Of a DNA stretch of 10,466 nt, positions 6,061 through 10,466 are shown in pieces. The stretch covers positions 11,853 to 22,318 of the forward strand of contig JAESRR010000016.1 in NCBI GenBank assembly GCA_016764535.1. Reading direction: 5' to 3'. Positions within the stretch are counted from its first letter, which is position 1; each line of letters begins with the position of its first letter. The DNA comes from Cohaesibacteraceae bacterium (GTDB taxonomy: Bacteria > Pseudomonadota > Alphaproteobacteria > Rhizobiales > Cohaesibacteraceae). A program made the translations under genes and the position numbers. The notes beneath the pieces are model-generated. The model searched no databases. It saw only the letters and a program-made list of their open reading frames with translations, and was not told the DNA's origin.

Positions 6061-6349
6061 GCGCTAACTCCCGTAAAACCATACGCAATGTAAGCGCCCC
6101 ACCGCCATCGTCCCCTATCATAGCTGTATTTGGGCGATAATTCAAAGTTTCTCGGTAAATTTACCAATTTATTACGTTTATGGTTATTCCGGTGTTTTTT
6201 GAACGGACTGCAAAATTTTAGCAATGTTATGAAGCCCAATTACGCGGCAATGATTTATTGCGAAATCGAAATTGTCATGTTCTCAGGGTATACCGGATCA
6301 GAGCTTCCGGCATACACCGGCATTTTGCGCACCAAATTGAAGTTAAAAA
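6061..6349 (-). promoter_or_regulatory. Intergenic region holding the coiled-coil gene leader and a hairpin after eipA
   Basis: No gene is supported here; short frames on both strands have no ribosome-binding site or recognisable content. The left third carries the promoter at 6117-6145 and a roughly 50-base leader. The right end carries a hairpin at 6287-6318 (on the minus strand GGTGTA, bulge TG, CCGGA, eight-base loop, TCCGG, TATACC; 11 pairs with one G-U). It lies 32 bases after the eipA-like stop. Neither side has a T tract, so it may protect or process the eipA transcript end rather than act as a classic terminator. Confidence 0.5.
6117..6145 (-). promoter_or_regulatory. Sigma70-type promoter for the coiled-coil gene
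   Basis: On the minus strand TTGAAT (6145-6140) and TATGAT (6122-6117) are separated by exactly 17 bases. The -10 element matches five of six consensus bases and the -35 element four of six. Transcription would begin near 6110, giving a leader of about 50 bases to the GTG at 6060. This is the best promoter match in the window. Confidence 0.7.
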
Positions 6350-6949
6350 CTAGAATGGATTCCAGGTGGATTTAGGTGTGAATTTCAAATACCCGACATT
6401 AATGCCCAATCTTGCACCAACTCCGGCTTTAACCGGCACAATGTAGACATTTTTGTTACTCAGCAAAGTTATCCCAAATCCGCCTACCACATATGCAGAA
6501 CCTGCGACCCCGATGTAACGTTTGTAGATGGAGGATGTGCTCGGCAGGTTGTAAACCAGCATCATTGTACGCGCGCCATCACCACCAAAATCCCATCCAA
6601 TGGAAGGACCTTGCCAAAATACTTTTTCAGATCCCTCGGATTTGGTGTGAAGCATTCCCTCGCCATATCGAAGGCCACCGATAAAGGCGCCACTACCTTC
6701 CTGGCCCAGAACATAGCCATTGGGCTGGCCATATTTGCTGATTGCTTTTTCAATTACAGTGGCAAGACCTCCTGATACCTTGCCAAACAGCCGGTGTCCT
6801 GCTTCCATAAGTTCACCACTGGTGTATTGTCCTTTACTATTTTGCATCCGGGTCTCGTCAGCCCAGGCCTGTGAACTACAACCAAATACCAGCATGCAGA
6901 ATACCAAAAGTTGAGTAACAGGGTTTTGATACATCTTTGACAAATACAT
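6350..6949 (-). CDS. eipA: DUF1134 / EipA-like exported envelope-integrity protein
   Basis: This 199-residue protein has a signal peptide (residues 1 to about 30, hydrophobic core 'VTQLLVFCMLVFG', with a likely cut after 'QAWA') and then the DUF1134 domain filling the C-terminal 115 residues: 'SGAFIGGLRYGEGMLHTKSE', 'VFWQGPSIGWDFGGDGARTM', 'VYNLPS', 'VAGSAYVVGGFGITLL', 'VPVKAGVGARLGINVGYLKF' and the terminal 'WNPF'. These blocks are almost invariant in the family, which is restricted to Alphaproteobacteria and relatives. In Brucella the family member EipA is a periplasmic protein needed for envelope integrity, and its gene is controlled by CtrA. An alternative lipobox-like 'VFGC' precedes the Ala-x-Ala site, so a lipoprotein cannot be excluded. 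The ATG at 6949 has GAGGA seven bases upstream. The gene diverges from the YHS-type gene across a region with a CtrA-like site. Confidence 0.93.
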   Translation of the reverse strand: MYLSKMYQNPVTQLLVFCMLVFGCSSQAWADETRMQNSKGQYTSGELMEAGHRLFGKVSGGLATVIEKAISKYGQPNGYVLGQEGSGAFIGGLRYGEGMLHTKSEGSEKVFWQGPSIGWDFGGDGARTMMLVYNLPSTSSIYKRYIGVAGSAYVVGGFGITLLSNKNVYIVPVKAGVGARLGINVGYLKFTPKSTWNPF

Positions 6950-6997
6950 ATGACTTTCCTCATTTGTAACCGTTGGTATATGGCTGGCCCGATTTGG

Positions 6998-7012
6998 TTA
7001 ATGAACCGCTAA
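6998..7012 (-). promoter_or_regulatory. Candidate CtrA-binding site in the eipA / YHS divergent region
   Basis: On the minus strand the sequence is TTAG-CGGTTCA-TTAA, followed by CC. It matches the CtrA consensus TTAA-N7-TTAA(C) with one changed base. It is about 50 bases before the eipA-like start. A TATACC fifteen bases beyond TTAACC could serve as a -10 element, so the box would overlap the -35 position as in CtrA-activated promoters. It is also about 92 bases before the divergent YHS gene. An 8-base A/T run adjoins it. Confidence 0.5.
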
Positions 7013-7103
7013 AAAAAAGCCATTTGCATGTACATCTTAATTTACCTTCATCATTGATGATGGTGTCAGTAGTAAGTTTGATGCGGCAAAGCAGGGTGTA
7101 AAA

Positions 7104-7613
7104 ATGGCAGGAAATCGAAAAATTGGAACATATTGCCACTGTCAGCGCTTCCTGGTCCGGGCATTAATTTCAATATTTTGCCTTGTTGGCACCGGCTTCG
7201 TTTCAGCCGAAATTGGACTAACCCGCAAATTTATTACGGACGATGCAACCGGTGTCGCATTGTTTGGCTTTGATCCTGTTGCGTATTTTATAGAACAAAA
7301 GGCAATCGAGGGTACAAACAAGCTTGAGTTCGTTTGGCAAAATACCGTCTGGCGTTTTGAGAAGGAAGGAAATCTGGAAGCTTTCAAACAGCACCCCTAT
7401 ATATACGCCCCTATTTATGGTGGATATGATGCGATGGGCGTTTCTCGAGGGTTTCTGTCTGTTGGTAATCCGGCAATCTGGATAATTCGTGAAAACAGAT
7501 TGTACTTCTTCAAATCTGTGGCAAATCGGATAGCGTGGTTGAATGACCCGGACCGCCACATATTGCGTGCCAGCGGGCACTGGCCCAATCTCGATTACAA
7601 TTTACCTGGATAA
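7104..7613 (+). CDS. Exported YHS-domain-type protein lacking the usual cysteine
   Basis: This 169-residue protein has an N-terminal signal peptide (basic 'RKIGTYCHCQRFLVR', hydrophobic 'ALISIFCLVGTGF', likely cut after 'VSA' at residue 35), so the mature domain is periplasmic. The mature part follows the exported YHS-like layout: 'ATGVALFGFDPVAYFIEQKA' (48-67), 'FVWQNTVWRF' (76-85), 'FKQHPYIYAPIYGGYDAMGVSRG' region (94-116, shown here only by its ends), and 'NRLYFFKSVANRIAWLNDP'. In typical members the loop reads G-G-Y-C-A, with a Cys thought to take part in metal binding; here the residue is Asp109. The ATG at 7104 is preceded by AGGGTG, a weak site at about eight bases. It diverges from the eipA-like gene and precedes chpT by 162 bases. 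The role in the periplasm is unknown; metal handling is the family expectation. Confidence 0.82.
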   Translation: MAGNRKIGTYCHCQRFLVRALISIFCLVGTGFVSAEIGLTRKFITDDATGVALFGFDPVAYFIEQKAIEGTNKLEFVWQNTVWRFEKEGNLEAFKQHPYIYAPIYGGYDAMGVSRGFLSVGNPAIWIIRENRLYFFKSVANRIAWLNDPDRHILRASGHWPNLDYNLPG

Positions 7614-7650
7614 CGCGGTTACCCGTTATTCTATGACAAACCAAATCTTC

Positions 7651-7666
7651 CCGTAGACTTCTACGG
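7651..7666 (+). terminator. Weak terminator-like inverted repeat after the YHS gene
   Basis: CCGTAGA-CT-TCTACGG is a perfect 7-bp inverted repeat with a two-base centre, 38 bases after the YHS-type stop. It is followed by ATTATTCCCC, which has few T residues, so termination would be inefficient at best. It could also be a protein-binding palindrome near the chpT promoter candidate. Confidence 0.3.
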
Positions 7667-7679
7667 ATTATTCCCCACC

Positions 7680-7708
7680 TTGGCAAAATTCCGGTGAGCG
7701 TGTATCGC
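7680..7708 (+). promoter_or_regulatory. Candidate promoter for chpT
   Basis: TTGGCA (7680-7685) matches five of six -35 bases. It is followed at 17 bases by TATCGC (7703-7708), which matches only three of six -10 bases. The predicted start near 7715 leaves a leader of about 60 bases to the chpT ATG. The match is one-sided, so readthrough from the YHS gene is an alternative source of transcript. Confidence 0.3.
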
Positions 7709-7775
7709 TGGAACAGGGTCAGGATTTGATTCGAAGACTGATACTTTCTGTTCAAATACTCATGGGGTTATCGTT

Positions 7776-8420
7776 ATGCATGTCAGGGATGTTCCGGCGC
7801 TGGATCTGGCAGCGTTACTTTGTAGTCGTGTGTGTCATGATATCATTAGTCCGGTTGGGGCAATCTCCAACGGTCTTGAAGTACTGGCAGAAGAAGACAG
7901 CGAAGAAATGCGGACAATTGCCCAGGAGTTAATTGTCAAAAGTGCAAGAAATGCTTCTGCAAAATTACAATTCGCGCGCCTGGCATTCGGTGCCGCCGGA
8001 TCGGCCGGTGCTCAAATTGACATCGGTGACGCTCAAAAGGTTGCTTTCGGGTACTTTGAAAGTGAAAAATCTGAACTGTCCTGGGAAGCCCCGCGGGTTT
8101 TGATGGGAAAAAACAAGGTAAAACTGCTTCTCAATTTGCTGATGATTGCAATATCCACAATTCCACGGGGCGGTAAAATTGATGTTCTGGTGGAAGGTGA
8201 GGCTGAAACTCCGCTCTTTACACTTAAATGTCAGGGCAGGCGAGCGCGCATTCCGGCAAATGTTGAGGCACTTTTATCCGGTCAAAATGAGCCAACAGAA
8301 ATTGATGCGCACGCAGTTCAGCCATATTACGCGGGCGCTTTGGCTCGGGATACCGGAATGGAAATCAAAATGGTGTTGATTGAAGAACTGGTAACTATAA
8401 CGTCTGCGATAAAAACCTAG
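7776..8420 (+). CDS. chpT: Histidine phosphotransferase ChpT
   Basis: ChpT carries phosphate from the hybrid kinase CckA to the response regulators CtrA and CpdR in the alphaproteobacterial cell-cycle and motility phosphorelay. It acts as a cytoplasmic dimer. The N-terminal helical hairpin has the phospho-accepting histidine His21 in 'CSRVCHDIISPVGAISNGLE', the family signature (usually LCSRLCHDLVSPVGAI). The remaining part (about residues 85-214) is the degenerate, non-ATP-binding GHKL-like fold, with 'LLLNLLMIAISTIPRGGKID' and a tail of short strands. The 214-residue length is normal. The ATG at 7776 has GGGG about eight bases before it, weak but placed properly. A shadow frame starting at 7726 overlaps it in another phase. 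The gene stands directly upstream of cheA in the same direction. No cckA or ctrA lies in the window. Confidence 0.94.
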   Translation: MHVRDVPALDLAALLCSRVCHDIISPVGAISNGLEVLAEEDSEEMRTIAQELIVKSARNASAKLQFARLAFGAAGSAGAQIDIGDAQKVAFGYFESEKSELSWEAPRVLMGKNKVKLLLNLLMIAISTIPRGGKIDVLVEGEAETPLFTLKCQGRRARIPANVEALLSGQNEPTEIDAHAVQPYYAGALARDTGMEIKMVLIEELVTITSAIKT

Positions 8421-8474
8421 GTAGCTAGTACTTACCAGGATCCTAATTAAAATATAAAAATATCCTCGATACGT

Positions 8475-8491
8475 TTCAGTCTATCTTAACC
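8475..8491 (+). promoter_or_regulatory. Candidate CtrA-binding site upstream of cheA
   Basis: TTCA-GTCTATC-TTAACC has the CtrA spacing TTAA-N7-TTAA with one changed base and the favoured CC after the second half. It lies about 80 bases before the cheA ATG, in the chpT-cheA gap, next to an AT-rich run (8447-8463) that could help promoter opening. No clear -10 was found at a fixed distance, which lowers confidence. Confidence 0.42.
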
Positions 8492-8571
8492 GTTTCGCCC
8501 GAAGATCAGCTTTGAACACAAGACCGGAAGTATGTAGTCGGTTTCGAAGTGGTGATCTTGGGGTGTGAGCA

Positions 8572-10466
8572 ATGGACGATCTTTTAAGAGAATTTCTTGA
8601 GGAAACCAGCGAAAGTCTGGACGTTGTAGACGTTGAGTTGGTGAAATTTGAGCAAGAACCTAATAATACCAAAATACTCGACTATATTTTTCGACTTGTG
8701 CATACCATCAAGGGTACATGCGGATTTTTAGGTCTTCCAAGACTGGAATCACTGGCACATGCTGCCGAAACCCTGATGGGGAAATTCCGGGATGGACAAA
8801 AAGTTACACCAGATGCTGTAACACTTATTCTTCATTCTATAGATCGTATTAAAGAAATACTGCTTGGGCTGGAAAAGCTGCAAACCGAACCTGAAGGTTG
8901 TGATGATGACCTGATTAGTCGGCTTGAAGTCATGTCCGGTCTGCGTGACGTTGAAGACATTATCGGCGAATCAATTGGAAATATGGGAACGCTTGGGGCT
9001 CCTGCCGAAACTGACAAGCAAGAAACTGAAGCTCCCATTGAAATCTTTCAAAGTATCGAAAGAGAACTGAAACCCGGCGAAATCTCGCTTGATGAACTGG
9101 AAGCTGCTTTTCAAAACGCTCCAGGTCTTGAGGGATTTGATGCCGAAACATCAGCCAAGGAAACGGCGGAGGAAGCTGCAAAGGCTGCTCGAGCCGAATC
9201 CAAGTTCCCAAAGAGTAAGCCGAGTAAACCGATGAAAACAGAAAAAACAAAGGAAATACCACCTGAAGTTCCCGTAGTCGAAAAAGCCTCTGTTTCCAGC
9301 CAGTCCATTCGTGTGAATGTTGAGACGCTTGAACATTTGATGACTATGGTTTCCGAGCTTGTTCTGACACGCAATCAGCTTCTTGAAATTGTTCGTCGTC
9401 ATGAGGATTCTGAATTCAAGGTTCCCCTGCAACGGTTGTCCAACGTCACAGCCGAACTGCAGGAAGGCGTGATGAAAACACGCATGCAGCCAATTGGTAA
9501 CGCCTGGCAAAAATTGCCGCGGATAATTAGGGACCTGTCGCAGGACCTGGACAAAAAAATCGAACTGGTCATGAATGGCCAGGACACCGAGCTGGATCGC
9601 CAGGTTCTTGAAATGATCAAGGACCCACTCACCCATATGGTTAGAAATTCGGCTGACCATGGTTTGGAAGTGCCGGCTGAACGCAAGGCACTGGGTAAAC
9701 CAGAAAAAGGGACTGTCACACTTTCTGCGTATCATGAAGGTGGTCACATAATTATCTCGATCGCTGATGATGGCAGAGGGCTGAATACAGCACGTATTTC
9801 GGAAAAGGCGATTGAAAAAGGCCTTGCATCCGAAGACGAAATTGAAAAAATGACCGAGCAGCAGATAAATAAATTTATCTTTGCCGCAGGCTTCTCTACT
9901 GCCGAGAAGGTGACAAACGTTTCCGGACGTGGTGTCGGAATGGATGTTGTCAGAAACAATATCGAGGTTATCGGTGGTACCGTGGATGTTAAATCTGTCC
10001 AGGGAGAGGGATCAACATTCGTTATCAAGATACCGCTAACCCTGGCCATTGTCTCAACGTTGATCGTTGAGGCTGCCGGTGACCGGTTTGCAATTCCGCA
10101 ATTATCTGTTGTTGAGCTGGTGCGGGTTCAGACTAATTCCGAGCATCGTATCGAACGTATCAAGGATACACCGGTACTAAGGCTGCGCGACAAACTGTTA
10201 CCTCTTATCCATATGCGTCAGTTGCTGAATATTGAACCTTTGGATGGAGAAACCGATCCAAGTGTTATTGCCAATGATAACGGTTTTATTATTGTCATGC
10301 AGGTTGGTTCGCAAACATTTGGTGTTGTCGTCGACGGTGTATTCCATACCGAAGAGATCGTCGTAAAACCGATGTCTTCCATGTTGCGCCATTTGAGTAT
10401 GTTCTCTGGTAACACAATTCTCGGTGATGGCAGTGTCATCATGATCCTTGATCCAAACGGGGTTGC
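8572..10466 (+). CDS. cheA: Chemotaxis histidine kinase CheA (3' truncated by window)
   Basis: The frame is open to the window end: 631 complete codons, C-terminus missing. CheA autophosphorylates in response to chemoreceptor arrays and passes phosphate to CheY and CheB. Domains in order: P1 phosphotransfer (1 to about 105), with the phospho-accepting His44 in 'RLVHTIKGTCGFLGL'; a long acidic and Ala/Lys/Pro-rich linker (about 120-243) in which no ordinary P2 CheY-docking domain can be recognised; P3 dimerisation helices (about 244-305, 'RVNVETLEHLMTMVSELVLT'); P4 kinase (about 306-488), with N box 'HMVRNSADHG' (355-364), ATP-binding 'DDGRG' (399-403) and 'GRGVGMDVV' (452-460); and P5 CheW-like receptor-coupling domain (from about 489, 'LIVEAAGDRFAIPQLSVVEL'), cut off at the edge. 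All catalytic residues appear intact. The ATG follows GGGGTGTGAG. CheW, CheY and other che genes are expected to the right. Confidence 0.96.
   Translation, partial: MDDLLREFLEETSESLDVVDVELVKFEQEPNNTKILDYIFRLVHTIKGTCGFLGLPRLESLAHAAETLMGKFRDGQKVTPDAVTLILHSIDRIKEILLGLEKLQTEPEGCDDDLISRLEVMSGLRDVEDIIGESIGNMGTLGAPAETDKQETEAPIEIFQSIERELKPGEISLDELEAAFQNAPGLEGFDAETSAKETAEEAAKAARAESKFPKSKPSKPMKTEKTKEIPPEVPVVEKASVSSQSIRVNVETLEHLMTMVSELVLTRNQLLEIVRRHEDSEFKVPLQRLSNVTAELQEGVMKTRMQPIGNAWQKLPRIIRDLSQDLDKKIELVMNGQDTELDRQVLEMIKDPLTHMVRNSADHGLEVPAERKALGKPEKGTVTLSAYHEGGHIIISIADDGRGLNTARISEKAIEKGLASEDEIEKMTEQQINKFIFAAGFSTAEKVTNVSGRGVGMDVVRNNIEVIGGTVDVKSVQGEGSTFVIKIPLTLAIVSTLIVEAAGDRFAIPQLSVVELVRVQTNSEHRIERIKDTPVLRLRDKLLPLIHMRQLLNIEPLDGETDPSVIANDNGFIIVMQVGSQTFGVVVDGVFHTEEIVVKPMSSMLRHLSMFSGNTILGDGSVIMILDPNGV

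Noticed and set aside
6057..6239. A 60-codon minus-strand frame upstream of the coiled-coil gene
   Set aside because: It spans the promoter and leader of that gene and lacks a ribosome-binding site.
7049..7062. Palindrome CATCAT-TG-ATGATG in the YHS gene leader
   Set aside because: It is a simple-sequence palindrome built from CAT/ATG units with no further symmetry; too likely by chance to call a site.
8436..8465. AGGAT ... ATCCT pairing across an AT-rich stretch after chpT
   Set aside because: It has only five base pairs across a loop of about 20 bases and no T tract, so neither a terminator nor a stable structure is supported.
8960..10049. Several minus-strand frames of 87-198 codons
   Set aside because: They are opposite-strand shadows of cheA, whose plus-strand frame is unbroken and carries all CheA motifs.
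1..10466. Mobile elements, CRISPR arrays, defence or secondary metabolite systems
   Set aside because: No transposase, integrase, direct-repeat array, toxin-antitoxin pair or defence gene was found; the gene content is conserved chromosomal.

Overview
The window is ordinary chromosomal DNA from an alphaproteobacterium of moderate, not high, GC content. The order cannot be fixed from the sequence. The assignment rests on lineage-typical genes: a ChpT histidine phosphotransferase, a DUF1134/EipA envelope protein, an RpoH sigma factor beside an RluD-type pseudouridine synthase, and a membrane-anchored coiled-coil protein of a kind seen in Alphaproteobacteria. I found no insertion sequence, prophage, CRISPR array, integron or toxin-antitoxin module. 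No block has clearly foreign composition.

Layout. Positions 1-504 (+) hold the C-terminal part of a conserved protein of unknown function whose start lies outside the window. A convergent spacer follows, with a very good intrinsic terminator (702-745) for the minus-strand genes. Reading leftward on the minus strand come rluD (2497-3504), rpoH (1488-2387) and a TetR-family regulator (769-1413). Diverging from rluD by only 14 bp is a small one-helix membrane protein (3519-3893, +). After it comes a tRNA-Glu(TTC) gene with its own promoter (3901-4023) and a flavin reductase-like protein (4295-4774, +). The minus strand then carries a membrane-anchored coiled-coil protein with a clear sigma70-type promoter (4840-6060) and the DUF1134/EipA-like exported protein (6350-6949). 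Diverging from the latter, on the plus strand, are an exported YHS-type protein (7104-7613), chpT (7776-8420) and the first 631 codons of cheA (8572 to the window end). The cheA reading frame has no stop inside the window.

How the parts fit. Two themes are visible. The first is stress response and translation: rpoH with rluD, and tRNA-Glu. The second is the CckA-ChpT-CtrA phosphorelay, chemotaxis and the envelope: chpT sits directly upstream of cheA, and the eipA-like gene is known in Brucella to be under CtrA control. Consistent with that, a one-mismatch CtrA box (TTAG-N7-TTAACC on the minus strand) lies in the eipA/YHS divergent region. A second one (TTCA-N7-TTAACC) lies upstream of cheA. 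These predicted sites are the most interesting signal here. I do not see a convincing new biological system; the window is mainly conserved core genome with several poorly characterised proteins.
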